64,000 nucleotides of DNA from Flavobacterium saliperosum (GTDB lineage Bacteria; Bacteroidota; Bacteroidia; Flavobacteriales; Flavobacteriaceae), in NCBI RefSeq assembly GCF_900100625.1, contig NZ_FMTY01000001.1, forward strand, positions 186,001 to 250,000. Direction: 5' to 3'. The notes under the pieces are model-generated. The model saw nothing but the letters and a program-made list of their open reading frames with translations. It was not told the DNA's origin and did no database searches. A program made the translations under genes and the position numbers. Every line of letters starts with the position of its first letter. Position 1 is the first letter of the stretch. Positions 55,477 through 64,000 of the stretch are shown in pieces.

Positions 55477-58400
55477 TTATTCTTCTAATCGGATGTCTAA
55501 TCCAAGACCTTTCAATTCATGCATCAATACATTGAATGATTCCGGTAATCCTGGCTCCGGCATAGTTTCACCCTTAACGATTGCCTCGTAAGTTTTCGCT
55601 CTACCGATAACGTCATCCGATTTCACTGTCAAGATTTCTCTCAAAGTACTTGAAGCACCATACGCCTCAAGAGCCCAAACCTCCATCTCTCCAAAACGCT
55701 GACCTCCGAACTGTGCTTTACCTCCTAAAGGCTGCTGCGTGATCAATGAGTATGGACCGATAGAACGTGCGTGCATCTTGTCATCAACCATGTGTCCTAA
55801 TTTCAACATGTAAATTACACCTACGGTTGCCGGCTGATGGAAACGCTCTCCAGTTCCTCCGTCATACAAATACGTATGACCGAATCTTGGAACGCCCGCT
55901 TCGTCTGTTAAGGCATTAATCTGGTCAAGAGAAGCTCCGTCAAAAATTGGCGTAGCATACTTTCTTCCTAATTTCTTACCTGCCCATCCTAATACAGTTT
56001 CGTAAATCTGTCCGATGTTCATACGAGATGGTACCCCTAGTGGATTCAATACGATATCTACCGGCGTTCCGTCTTCTAAGAATGGCATATCTTCCTGACG
56101 AACGATTTTCGCAACGATACCTTTGTTACCGTGACGACCTGCCATCTTATCTCCCACTTTCAGTTTACGTTTCTTAGCGATATATACTTTAGCTAATTTC
56201 AGGATACCTGATGGTAATTCATCTCCAACAGTGATCGTGAATTTCTCTCTACGTAAAGCACCTTGTAAATCATTCAGCTTAATTTTATAGTTGTGGATCA
56301 AGTCATTTACCATAGCATTTGACTCGTCATCTGTTGTCCACTGACCTTTCGTTAAGTGAGCGAAATCTTCAACCGCGTAAAGCATTTTTTGCGTGTATTT
56401 CTTACCTTTTGGCAATACTTCCTCACCCAAATCATTCATTACACCCTGAGACGTTTTACCGTTAACGATTTCGAATAGTTTCTCAACCAACTTGTCTTTC
56501 AACTCGTTGAATTTCACTTCAAACTGCGTTTCCAAAACTGCTAAATCGTCTTTATCTTTAGAACGTTTACGCTTATCTTTTACCGCTCTCGCGAATAATT
56601 TTTTATCTAAAACCACACCGTGTAAAGATGGAGATGCTTTTAATGAAGCATCTTTCACGTCACCCGCTTTATCCCCGAAGATCGCTCTTAACAATTTCTC
56701 TTCCGGAGTAGGATCTGATTCACCTTTTGGTGTAATTTTTCCGATCAGGATATCGCCAGGTTTAACCTCTGCTCCGATTCTGATCATACCGTTTTCATCC
56801 AAGTCTTTAGTAGCCTCTTCAGAAACGTTTGGAATATCATTCGTTAATTCTTCGTTACCCAATTTCGTATCACGAACTTCTAATGAATAATCGTCAACGT
56901 GGATGGAAGTAAAGATATCATCACGAACCACTTTTTCAGAAATTACAATCGCATCCTCGAAGTTATACCCCTTCCAAGGCATGAACGCTACCTGTAGGTT
57001 TCTACCTAAAGCCAACTCTCCGTTTTGCGTTGCGTAACCTTCACAAAGCACCTGTCCTTTAGTCACTCTGTCCCCTTTTCTTACGATTGGTTTCAGGTTG
57101 ATGGACGTACTCTGGTTGGTTTTTCTGAACTTGATTAACTGATACGTTTTCTCATCCGGGTCGAAGCTAACAGCACGTTCTGCATCCGTTCTATCGTATT
57201 TGATAGTAATCATGTTTGCATCTACATACTCAACAACTCCTTCACCTTCAGCATTGATAAGTACACGAGAATCGGTAGCTACCTGACGCTCAAGACCAGT
57301 TCCAACAATCGGTGCTTCAGGACGTAACAATGGTACAGCCTGACGCATCATGTTTGATCCCATCAACGCACGGTTCGCATCATCATGCTCCAAGAACGGA
57401 ATCAACGAAGCTGAAATCGAAGCGATCTGGTTTGGTGCTACGTCGGTATAATGAACCGCCGTTGGATCCACAACCGGGAAGTCACCCTCTTCACGAGCAA
57501 TAACGTTCTCAGCCGTAATTTTACCGGTTTTGTCCATTTCGATGTTTGCCTGAGCAATCATCTTCCCTTCTTCTTCTTCTGCACTTAAATAAACAGGAGT
57601 GGAAACTAAATCTACAGTACCGTTAGTTACCTTACGATATGGTGTTTCGATAAAGCCCATTCCGTTTACTTTCGCATAAACTCCAAGAGAGGAGATCAAA
57701 CCAATGTTTGGTCCCTCCGGTGTTTCAATCGGACATAAACGTCCGTAATGCGTATAGTGAACGTCACGCACTTCGAATCCGGCTCTTTCACGGGAAAGAC
57801 CTCCAGGTCCTAGGGCAGACAATCTTCTTTTGTGTGTAATCTCTGCTAATGGATTCGTTTGGTCCATGAACTGAGATAACTGGTTGGTTCCGAAGAAAGA
57901 GTTGATAACCGATGATAATGTTTTCGCATTGATCAAATCGATTGGCGTGAACACCTCGTTATCACGAACGTTCATTCTCTCACGGATTGTTCTTGCCATA
58001 CGGGCAAGACCTACACCAAATTGTGCCGACAATTGTTCACCAACTGTTCTAACACGACGGTTGGATAAGTGATCGATATCATCAATCTCAGCTTTAGAGT
58101 TGATCAATTCAATCAAATACTTCACGATAGTGATAATATCCTCTTTGGTCAACACTTGTTTTTCCATTGGGATATCCAAACCTAATTTTTTGTTCATTCT
58201 GTAACGACCAACTTCGCCTAAGTTATAACGTTGATCCGAGAAGAACAATTTATCGATGATGCCACGAGCCGTTTCTTCATCAGGCGGTTCTGCGTTACGC
58301 AACTGACGGTAGATGTGCTCTACAGCTTCTTTTTCTGAGTTTGTAGGGTCTTTTTGTAACGTGTTGTGGATGATTGCATAATCCGCCTGATTGTTGTCTT

Positions 58401-59289
58401 CCTTGTGTAACAAGATAGATTTCACGTTAGCGTCTACAATTTCTTCCACGTTGTCTTTATCTAAAAGCGTATCACGATCTAAGATAATTTCATTACGCTC
58501 GATAGATACTACCTCTCCTGTATCCTCATCCACGAAATCTTCGTGCCAAGTGTTCAATACACGAGCAGCAAGTCTTCTACCGATATATTTTTTAAGACCG
58601 GATTTTGAAACTTTGATTTCTTCTGCAAGGTCAAAAATTTCAAGAATGTCTTTATCTCTTTCGAATCCGATGGCACGGAAAAGAGTGGTTACCGGTAATT
58701 TTTTCTTTCTATCGATATAGGCGTACATTACGCTGTTGATATCGGTAGCGAATTCAATCCAAGAACCTTTAAAAGGAATTACTCTGGCAGAGTATAATTT
58801 TGTTCCGTTGGCGTGGAATGATTGTCCGAAGAAAACACCCGGTGAACGGTGTAACTGAGATACTACAACACGTTCTGCACCATTGATAACGAATGTACCG
58901 CTTGGTGTCATATACGGAATTGTACCTAAATATACATCCTGTACAATTGTTTCGAAATCCTCATGTTCAGGGTCTGTACAGTATAGTTTTAAACGTGCTT
59001 TTAACGGCACACTATACGTTAAACCTCTGTCTATACACTCTTCAATTGTATAACGGGGTGGATCAACAAAGTAGTCAAGGAATTCCAATACGAACTGATT
59101 TCTTGTATCAGTGATTGGGAAGTTTTCCATGAAGGTATTATAAAGACCTTCGTTTCCTCTTTCGTCGGACTTGGTTTCCAATTGGAAAAAATCCTTAAAA
59201 GATTTTACCTGAATATCCAGGAAATCCGGATAGTCTGGGATGTTTTTCGTCGAGGCGAAATTTAATCTTTCAGTCTGATTTGTTAACAT
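55477..59289 (-). CDS. rpoB: RNA polymerase beta subunit
   Basis: The 1270-residue beta subunit. The ATG at 59289 is preferred over a TTG one codon earlier. Markers: the N-terminal VKSFKDFFQ, the fork/rifampicin pocket [45 protein letters not shown] (about 470-515), the core [25 protein letters not shown] and [17 protein letters not shown] near the C-terminus. Rifampicin-cluster residues look wild type ([16 protein letters not shown]). Separated from rplL by 261 bases. Confidence 0.98.
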   Translation of the reverse strand: MLTNQTERLNFASTKNIPDYPDFLDIQVKSFKDFFQLETKSDERGNEGLYNTFMENFPITDTRNQFVLEFLDYFVDPPRYTIEECIDRGLTYSVPLKARLKLYCTDPEHEDFETIVQDVYLGTIPYMTPSGTFVINGAERVVVSQLHRSPGVFFGQSFHANGTKLYSARVIPFKGSWIEFATDINSVMYAYIDRKKKLPVTTLFRAIGFERDKDILEIFDLAEEIKVSKSGLKKYIGRRLAARVLNTWHEDFVDEDTGEVVSIERNEIILDRDTLLDKDNVEEIVDANVKSILLHKEDNNQADYAIIHNTLQKDPTNSEKEAVEHIYRQLRNAEPPDEETARGIIDKLFFSDQRYNLGEVGRYRMNKKLGLDIPMEKQVLTKEDIITIVKYLIELINSKAEIDDIDHLSNRRVRTVGEQLSAQFGVGLARMARTIRERMNVRDNEVFTPIDLINAKTLSSVINSFFGTNQLSQFMDQTNPLAEITHKRRLSALGPGGLSRERAGFEVRDVHYTHYGRLCPIETPEGPNIGLISSLGVYAKVNGMGFIETPYRKVTNGTVDLVSTPVYLSAEEEEGKMIAQANIEMDKTGKITAENVIAREEGDFPVVDPTAVHYTDVAPNQIASISASLIPFLEHDDANRALMGSNMMRQAVPLLRPEAPIVGTGLERQVATDSRVLINAEGEGVVEYVDANMITIKYDRTDAERAVSFDPDEKTYQLIKFRKTNQSTSINLKPIVRKGDRVTKGQVLCEGYATQNGELALGRNLQVAFMPWKGYNFEDAIVISEKVVRDDIFTSIHVDDYSLEVRDTKLGNEELTNDIPNVSEEATKDLDENGMIRIGAEVKPGDILIGKITPKGESDPTPEEKLLRAIFGDKAGDVKDASLKASPSLHGVVLDKKLFARAVKDKRKRSKDKDDLAVLETQFEVKFNELKDKLVEKLFEIVNGKTSQGVMNDLGEEVLPKGKKYTQKMLYAVEDFAHLTKGQWTTDDESNAMVNDLIHNYKIKLNDLQGALRREKFTITVGDELPSGILKLAKVYIAKKRKLKVGDKMAGRHGNKGIVAKIVRQEDMPFLEDGTPVDIVLNPLGVPSRMNIGQIYETVLGWAGKKLGRKYATPIFDGASLDQINALTDEAGVPRFGHTYLYDGGTGERFHQPATVGVIYMLKLGHMVDDKMHARSIGPYSLITQQPLGGKAQFGGQRFGEMEVWALEAYGASSTLREILTVKSDDVIGRAKTYEAIVKGETMPEPGLPESFNVLMHELKGLGLDIRLEE

Positions 59290-59490
59290 CAATGGACAAA
59301 ATTTTGATTAAAAAAAGTAGCTTTTGTGTAAACACACAGTTGTATTTTACTTTCTTCTTAATAACCGATACATCTTTGAAAATGAACAGAAAGTTATAAT
59401 TTCATTTTCTTTCTTCGTATTGACTATTATTTTCGTATTTCAAACTATTTTCAAAACAAATTTTAACAATAATTTATTATACGCAAAATG

Positions 59491-59526
59491 GTTTAGGCCT
59501 TGGAAAGAACTTCCAAAGGCCTAAAC
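59491..59526. promoter_or_regulatory. Hairpin in the rplL-rpoB spacer
   Basis: GTTTAGGCCTTGGAA (59491-59505) pairs with TTCCAAAGGCCTAAAC (59511-59526) with one bulge around AGAAC, giving about 15 pairs. It lacks a T-run on the - strand. The same spacer in E. coli contains an attenuator and an RNase III processing site, so an analogous role is likely. Confidence 0.6.
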
Positions 59527-59550
59527 CTAAATTATGTAACTTAGTTTGGC

Positions 59551-59922
59551 TTATTTAAGCTCAACTACAGCTCCAGCCTCTTCTAAAGCTTTCTTAAGAC
59601 CTTCTGCTTCGTCTTTAGAAACACCTTCTTTAACGTTAGTTGGTGCAGCATCTACTAAATCTTTAGCTTCTTTAAGACCTAAACCAGTTAATTCTTTAAC
59701 CGCTTTAACAACTCCTAATTTAGAAGCTCCAGCCTCTTTCAATACTACAGTGAATTCAGTTTGCTCTTCAGCAGCACCTGCATCACCTCCACCAGCAGCA
59801 ACTACTACAGCTGCAGCAGCCGGCTCGATACCATACTCGTCTTTTAATATTGTTGCTAATTCGTTAACTTCTTTCACTGTTAAGTTAACTAATTGTTCTG
59901 CGAATTGTTTCAAATCTGCCAT
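59551..59922 (-). CDS. rplL: Ribosomal protein bL12 (L7/L12)
   Basis: A 123-residue stalk protein that recruits translation factors. It has an N-terminal dimerisation helix ([31 protein letters not shown]), an Ala-rich hinge (about 33-52) and the globular C-domain [39 protein letters not shown]. Follows rplJ by 53 bases. Confidence 0.97.
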   Translation of the reverse strand: MADLKQFAEQLVNLTVKEVNELATILKDEYGIEPAAAAVVVAAGGGDAGAAEEQTEFTVVLKEAGASKLGVVKAVKELTGLGLKEAKDLVDAAPTNVKEGVSKDEAEGLKKALEEAGAVVELK

Positions 59923-59975
59923 TTTTCTATCTTTTAAAATGATTTGTAAAATATATTAATTAATTAGTGCGCAAT

Positions 59976-60473
59976 TTATTCAGCTCCCTCTTCGTCTTTG
60001 AATTGGTTCTTAAGAGCAGAAATAACTCTTTGAGCTGGTGATTGTAATAATCCGATGATTTCTCCGATAACCTCTTCTTTCGATTTAAGAGACGCCAATG
60101 AATCAAGTAAGTTATCTCCAATGTAGATTTCTGAATTGATGAAAGCACCTTTTAATACAGGTTTATCCGATTTTTTACGGAATTCTTTGATGATTTTTGC
60201 AGGAGCATTTGCCGTATCTGCAATTAATATAGAAGTGTTCCCTTTTAAAACAGTCGATAACTCACCGAAGTTGCTTTCAGAAGCTTCCATTGCTTTTTCA
60301 AGTAATGTATTCTTCACAACCTCTAATTTGATACCCGCTTTAAAACAAGCTCTTCTTAAATTTGAAGTAGTCTCTGCATTTAATCCAGAAATGTCTGCTA
60401 AATAAACAACATTCACACCAGCTAACTGTGCAGTTAAATCTTCAATCGCGATTGATTTTTCTTCTCTAGTCAT
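59976..60473 (-). CDS. rplJ: Ribosomal protein uL10
   Basis: A 165-residue stalk base protein which binds 23S rRNA and multiple bL12. It starts MTREEKSIAIEDLTAQLAGVNVVYLADISGLNAETTSNLRR, the standard uL10 N-terminus, and ends in the acidic bL12-binding helix (ALKNQFKDEEGAE). It follows rplA by 22 bases; no long leader for autoregulation is present here. Confidence 0.97.
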   Translation of the reverse strand: MTREEKSIAIEDLTAQLAGVNVVYLADISGLNAETTSNLRRACFKAGIKLEVVKNTLLEKAMEASESNFGELSTVLKGNTSILIADTANAPAKIIKEFRKKSDKPVLKGAFINSEIYIGDNLLDSLASLKSKEEVIGEIIGLLQSPAQRVISALKNQFKDEEGAE

Positions 60474-60495
60474 ACTAAAAATTTTTAACTACCAA

Positions 60496-61185
60496 TTAAA
60501 CTGCCTTAGGATCTAAAGCAATTGCAGGACTCATCGTAGATGAGATGTGGATACTTTTAATGTAAGTACCTTTCGCTGCAGTTGGTTTCAATTTGATTAA
60601 TGTTTGAATAATTTCGTGAGCGTTCTCCGTGATTTTTTGAGCATCAAAAGAAATTCTTCCGATTCCAGCGTGAACGATACCTGTTTTATCAACTTTAAAG
60701 TCGATTTTACCAGCTTTAACTTCTTCAACAGCTTTCGCTACATCCATAGTTACAGTACCTGTTTTAGGGTTAGGCATTAAACCTCTTGGACCTAAAACAC
60801 GTCCTAACGGACCTAATTTACCCATAACAGCCGGCATAGTGATGATTACATCAATATCAGTCCAACCGTCTTTGATTTTTTGTAAATAGTCATCTAAACC
60901 TACGTGGTCTGCACCCGCAGCTCTAGCTTCCGCTTCTTTATCCGGAGTAACTAATGCCAATACTCTAACGTCTTTTCCAGTACCGTGAGGTAAAGTAACA
61001 ACGCCTCTTACCATTTGATTCGCTTTTCTAGGATCTACCCCTAATTTCACTGCGATATCAACAGACTCATCAAATTTTGCAGAAGCAACTTCTTTAATCA
61101 ATGCAGATGCATCTTTTAAAGAATATAGTTTGTTCTTCTCAATTTTTGCTGCAGCCTCTTTTTGCTTTTTTGTCAATTTTGCCAT
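60496..61185 (-). CDS. rplA: Ribosomal protein uL1
   Basis: A 229-residue L1 stalk protein of 23S rRNA and usual autogenous regulator of the rplKA operon. Landmarks: [30 protein letters not shown] (about 40-70) and [19 protein letters not shown] (about 127-145). It follows rplK by 18 bases. Confidence 0.97.
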   Translation of the reverse strand: MAKLTKKQKEAAAKIEKNKLYSLKDASALIKEVASAKFDESVDIAVKLGVDPRKANQMVRGVVTLPHGTGKDVRVLALVTPDKEAEARAAGADHVGLDDYLQKIKDGWTDIDVIITMPAVMGKLGPLGRVLGPRGLMPNPKTGTVTMDVAKAVEEVKAGKIDFKVDKTGIVHAGIGRISFDAQKITENAHEIIQTLIKLKPTAAKGTYIKSIHISSTMSPAIALDPKAV

Positions 61186-61203
61186 GTCTTTTTCTTTTTA
61201 CGA

Positions 61204-61641
61204 TTAAAAAGGAGCTGTTCCTGATACTGTTATACCCATAGATCTAGCTGTTCCGGCAACCATGCTCATTGCTTTTTCGATTTCGAAAGCATTTAAGTCG
61301 GCCATTTTGTCTTCAGCGATAGTTCTAATTTGATCCCAAGTAACGTTAGCTACTTTTTTACGGTTTGGTTGCCCTGAACCAGACTTTAATTTAGCTGCCT
61401 CTAATAATTGAATTGCAGCCGGTGGCGTTTTAACAACAAAGTCAAAAGACTTGTCTTTATACACAGTAATTTGTACTGGTAAAACTTTGCCAGGTTTATC
61501 TTGTGTTCTAGCATTGAACTGCTTACAGAACTCCATGATGTTAACTCCAGCAGCCCCCAAAGCAGGTCCAACCGGTGGCGAAGGATTCGCGGCACCTCCC
61601 TTAACTTGTAGTTTAACTACTTTACTAATTTCTTTAGCCAT
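61204..61641 (-). CDS. rplK: Ribosomal protein uL11
   Basis: A 145-residue GTPase-centre ribosomal protein. The N-terminus [46 protein letters not shown] and C-terminal rRNA-binding part ([28 protein letters not shown]) are full length. A 67-base gap to nusG. Confidence 0.97.
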   Translation of the reverse strand: MAKEISKVVKLQVKGGAANPSPPVGPALGAAGVNIMEFCKQFNARTQDKPGKVLPVQITVYKDKSFDFVVKTPPAAIQLLEAAKLKSGSGQPNRKKVANVTWDQIRTIAEDKMADLNAFEIEKAMSMVAGTARSMGITVSGTAPF

Positions 61642-61708
61642 TTTTAAAAAAATTTAGCACATCTATCAATTGGAAGCGATTGATGTGGGTTTATTATATG
61701 TAACGATA

Positions 61709-62260
61709 TTATACTTTTTCAACTTGCATGAAACTCAATTCCAATGGGGTTTTTCTTCCGAAAATTTTCACCATCACTTCAAGTTTACGCTTCTCTTCAT
61801 TCACTTTTTCAACAGTTCCATTGAAACCATTGAAAGGTCCGTCCACCACTTTTACAGTCTCTCCAACCGTGTAAGGAATAGCAACGTTATCCACTTTCAC
61901 AGACAACTCATCCACTTTACCTAACATTCTGTTTACTTCTGCCTGACGCAACGGAACCGCCTCACCACCTTTTGTTTCACCCAAGAAACCAATTACACCG
62001 GTAATCGATTTAATGATGTGAGGGATTTCTCCGGTTAAGTTAGCCTCAATCATAACGTATCCAGGAAAGTACACACGGTCTTTGCTGATTTTCTTTCCGT
62101 CACGCACTTGTACCACTTTTTCAGTAGGCACCAATACCTGAGAAATGTAATCGCCCATACCCAAACGGTTAATTTCCGTTTCGATATAGTTTTTCACCTT
62201 GTTCTCCTGTCCGCTAACCGCTCTAACTACATACCATTTTTTGACATTATTATCAATCAT
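61709..62260 (-). CDS. nusG: Transcription termination/antitermination protein NusG
   Basis: A 183-residue transcription elongation factor. N-terminal NGN domain (KKWYVVRAVSGQENKVKNYIE ... FPGYVMIEA) and C-terminal KOW domain (TVKVVDGPFNGFNGTVEKVNEEKRKLEVMVKIFGR). Ten bases after secE. Confidence 0.97.
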   Translation of the reverse strand: MIDNNVKKWYVVRAVSGQENKVKNYIETEINRLGMGDYISQVLVPTEKVVQVRDGKKISKDRVYFPGYVMIEANLTGEIPHIIKSITGVIGFLGETKGGEAVPLRQAEVNRMLGKVDELSVKVDNVAIPYTVGETVKVVDGPFNGFNGTVEKVNEEKRKLEVMVKIFGRKTPLELSFMQVEKV

Positions 62261-62270
62261 ATCAAAAAAA

Positions 62271-62468
62271 TTAAGCTTTTAACCAATTAAAGAAAAACCC
62301 TAATGCTTTAGCAAAAACGGAATCAACTCCCCAAGTCGCCAACGCAAATAAGATAGAAAATAAAGCCACTATTATAGTTAACTTTTGCACTTCAGCCCAT
62401 TCCGGCCAAGTAACATTTGATTTTAACTCTTCAAATGCTTCCGTTATGTAATTAACAACCTTTGTCAT
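62271..62468 (-). CDS. secE: Preprotein translocase subunit SecE
   Basis: A 65-residue single-helix SecE, the short form common in Bacteroidota. The ATG at 62468 gives MTKVVNYITEAFEELKSNVTWPEWAEVQKLTIIVALFSILFALATWGVD: the amphipathic VTWPEWAEVQK segment (about 19-29) and one transmembrane helix (about 31-50). The frame extends upstream, but that part is tRNA-Trp. Cotranscribed with nusG. Confidence 0.95.
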   Translation of the reverse strand: MTKVVNYITEAFEELKSNVTWPEWAEVQKLTIIVALFSILFALATWGVDSVFAKALGFFFNWLKA

Positions 62469-62483
62469 TATATATTGCTTTTG

Positions 62484-62554
62484 CACGGGCGGAGGGATTC
62501 GAACCCCCATCAACGGTTTTGGAGACCGCTATTCTACCCTTGAACTACGCCCGT
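62484..62554 (-). tRNA. tRNA-Trp (CCA)
   Basis: A 71-nucleotide cloverleaf on the - strand. Acceptor ACGGGCG / CGCCCGT, T-arm with GGTTCGAATCC, and anticodon loop CTCCAAA (anticodon CCA) on a GCGGT/ACCGT stem. The CCA end is not encoded. It lies 15 bases before secE, so secE mRNA probably begins by tRNA processing. Confidence 0.96.
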
Positions 62555-62560
62555 TTGTTA

Positions 62561-62590
62561 AAAAACCAGCAGCGAACTGCTGGTTTTTAT
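62561..62590 (-). terminator. Terminator after tuf
   Basis: AAAAACCAGCAG (62561-62572) pairs perfectly with CTGCTGGTTTTT (62577-62588) around CGAA. It separates tuf from tRNA-Trp on the - strand. Confidence 0.88.
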
Positions 62591-62606
62591 TATAATTGAC
62601 TATGAA

Positions 62607-63794
62607 TTAGTCTAAGATTTCAGTTACCTGACCAGCACCTACTGTTCTACCACCTTCACGGATAGCGAAACGTAAACCTACTGATAAAGCGATTGGGCTT
62701 AACAAAGTTACATCAATTGTTAAGTTATCACCTGGCATAACCATCTCAACTCCTGCAGGTAAAGAAATAGTACCTGTTACGTCAGTTGTACGTACGTAGA
62801 ACTGTGGACGGTAGTTGTTGTGGAATGGAGTGTGACGTCCACCTTCTTCTTTTTTCAAGATATACACCTCAGCTTTGAAGTGAGCGTGTGGTTTTACAGA
62901 TCCTGGCTTAACAATAACCATTCCTCTTTTGATATCTTCTTTGTTGATACCACGTAATAATAAACCTACGTTATCTCCAGCTTCACCTCTATCAAGGATT
63001 TTACGGAACATCTCAACTCCAGTAATTGTAGAAGTCAATTTCTCAGCTCCCATACCAATGATTTCAACAGCATCACCTGTATTAGCAATACCAGTTTCGA
63101 TACGACCTGTAGCAACAGTTCCACGACCTGTAATTGTAAATACGTCTTCAACCGGCATCAAGAAAGGCTTATCAACGTCACGAGCAGGTAGCTCAATCCA
63201 GTTATCAACCGCTTCCATTAATTCCATCACTGTAGCAACCCATTTCGGCTCACCGTTTAAAGCTCCTAACGCAGAACCTTGAACAACTGGTCCGTTATCA
63301 CCATCATATTGATAGAAAGACAATAAGTCTCTGATTTCCATCTCAACAAGCTCTAACAATTCAGCATCATCAACCATATCCACTTTGTTCATGAATACTA
63401 CCATTCTAGGCACACCAACCTGACGACCTAAAAGGATGTGCTCACGAGTTTGTGGCATTGGACCATCTGTAGCAGCAACTACCAAGATAGCACCGTCCAT
63501 CTGAGCAGCACCAGTAACCATGTTCTTAACGTAATCCGCGTGACCTGGACAGTCAACGTGAGCGTAGTGACGGTTAGCTGTAGAATATTCTACGTGAGAA
63601 GTGTTAATAGTAATACCTCTTTCTTTTTCTTCAGGAGCGTTATCGATCTGGTCGAATGATTTAGCTTCTGATAAACCAGCATCAGCTAATACTTTAGTAA
63701 TAGCAGCAGTTAAAGTTGTTTTTCCGTGATCTACGTGTCCGATAGTACCAATATTTAAATGGGGCTTCGAACGATCAAAGGTTTCTTTTGCCAT
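62607..63794 (-). CDS. tuf: Translation elongation factor Tu
   Basis: The 395-residue GTPase delivering aminoacyl-tRNA to the ribosome. P-loop GHVDHGKTT (about 19-27), DCPGHADYV (about 81), NKVDMVDD (about 136) and the domain II/III C-terminus are all present and full length. Located between tRNA-Thr and tRNA-Trp. Codon choice is strongly biased, as expected of a highly expressed gene. Confidence 0.98.
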   Translation of the reverse strand: MAKETFDRSKPHLNIGTIGHVDHGKTTLTAAITKVLADAGLSEAKSFDQIDNAPEEKERGITINTSHVEYSTANRHYAHVDCPGHADYVKNMVTGAAQMDGAILVVAATDGPMPQTREHILLGRQVGVPRMVVFMNKVDMVDDAELLELVEMEIRDLLSFYQYDGDNGPVVQGSALGALNGEPKWVATVMELMEAVDNWIELPARDVDKPFLMPVEDVFTITGRGTVATGRIETGIANTGDAVEIIGMGAEKLTSTITGVEMFRKILDRGEAGDNVGLLLRGINKEDIKRGMVIVKPGSVKPHAHFKAEVYILKKEEGGRHTPFHNNYRPQFYVRTTDVTGTISLPAGVEMVMPGDNLTIDVTLLSPIALSVGLRFAIREGGRTVGAGQVTEILD

Positions 63795-63831
63795 GATTTA
63801 ATAATTTAATCTTAGTTATATAATTAGTGTT

Positions 63832-63839
63832 CAAATTTA
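63832..63839 (-). promoter_or_regulatory. Possible -7 element for tuf
   Basis: CAAATTTA reads TAAATTTG on the - strand, fitting TAnnTTTG, 37 bases before the tuf start. The corresponding -33 would fall inside tRNA-Thr. tuf may equally be read through from the tRNA. Confidence 0.35.
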
Positions 63840-63847
63840 CATAATTG

Positions 63848-63919
63848 AGCCAATGACGGGAATTGAACCCGTGACCTCTTCCTTACCAAGGAAGCACTCT
63901 ACCCCTGAGCTACACCGGC
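63848..63919 (-). tRNA. tRNA-Thr (GGT)
   Basis: A 72-nucleotide tRNA on the - strand. The acceptor stem GCCGGTG / CATTGGC has two G-T pairs; anticodon loop TTGGTAA (anticodon GGU) sits on a CTTCC/GGAAG stem; T-arm GGTTCAATTCC. CCA is not encoded. Sequence from here to the right edge (63920-64000) shows nothing recognisable. Confidence 0.95.
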
Positions 63920-64000
63920 TTTTGTGCATTCAGGAGTCAGTTTTCAGAATTCAGTCACCCAAATCCTTACTTCTAAATCCCTAATCCGACAATCATCGCA

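Noticed and set aside
50920..59292. Many open frames of 60-130 codons on the strand opposite rpoC and rpoB
   Set aside because: They mirror strongly coding genes, have no recognisable motifs and no promoter; shadows of codon bias.
62469..62513. Extension of secE upstream to position 62513
   Set aside because: That stretch is the 3' half of tRNA-Trp; the ATG at 62468 gives the normal SecE start.
1..64000. CRISPR arrays, insertion sequences, prophage or defence islands
   Set aside because: No direct-repeat arrays, transposase or integrase motifs were seen; the window is core plus a respiratory island.

Overview
The window is about 64 kb of a Bacteroidota chromosome, almost certainly a Flavobacteriaceae member close to Flavobacterium. 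Evidence: an AT-rich genome; a type IX secretion C-terminal sorting domain at 48343-50400; the clade II (atypical) nos gene order; a 482-residue GAPDH with an N-terminal extension; repeated TAnnTTTG (-7) promoter elements with no Shine-Dalgarno leaders; and the tRNA-Thr / tuf / tRNA-Trp / secE / nusG / rplKAJL / rpoBC block. No insertion sequence, prophage, CRISPR array or rRNA was seen. No gene-free stretch exceeds 300 bases; the longest (about 250-260 bases) are at 38014-38271, 46166-46417, 55228-55476 and 59290-59550.

Region 1 (1-16700) is an NO/N2O-respiration island. On the + strand lie nosZ (5' end outside the window), a nos-associated four-helix membrane protein, nosL, nosD, nosF, nosY and a group III truncated haemoglobin. 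On the - strand lie a FAS1-domain lipoprotein, a polytopic membrane protein translationally coupled to a Crp/Fnr regulator, and the operon norC-norB-nadA-nadB-FUSC. A divergent 605-residue cysteine-rich protein of unknown function and an Rrf2-family (Fe-S type) regulator complete it. Palindromic TGA-N6-TCA sites upstream of the FAS1 gene and between norC and the 605-residue gene suggest that the resident Crp/Fnr protein controls the island. No nitrite or nitrate reductase is seen here, so what is visible reduces NO to N2O to N2.

Region 2 (16800-32800) is housekeeping: GNAT enzymes, ribD, a HAD phosphatase, a YigZ protein, a thioesterase, dnaA (with an AT-rich upstream stretch), a low-molecular-weight tyrosine phosphatase, an RsmI-like methylase, cell-wall enzymes (a lytic transglycosylase-like protein, mltG and a LysM-NlpC/P60 hydrolase), dapF, an HtrA protease, GAPDH and a thioredoxin-fold protein that has lost its CxxC.

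Region 3 (32800-50900) holds two unrelated-type aconitases side by side, two tandem acyltransferase-3 membrane proteins divergent from a membrane-anchored protein with PHM-like copper-ligand motifs, a MoxR ATPase, two SurA/PpiD-type periplasmic isomerases, prfC, a tiny membrane protein, a T9SS cargo protein and a DUF3467 protein.

Region 4 (50900-64000) is the transcription/translation core on the - strand: tRNA-Thr, tuf, tRNA-Trp, secE, nusG, rplK, rplA, rplJ, rplL, rpoB and rpoC. Hairpins lie in the unusually long rplL-rpoB and rpoB-rpoC spacers, and a strong terminator follows rpoC. This block and most genes right of dnaA lie on the - strand, which argues against a simple origin at dnaA with a fork moving right.

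The best candidates for undescribed biology are the 605-residue protein sharing a regulatory region with norC, the NO-reductase/NAD-biosynthesis operon fusion, the Crp-coupled membrane protein, and the PHM-like copper protein.
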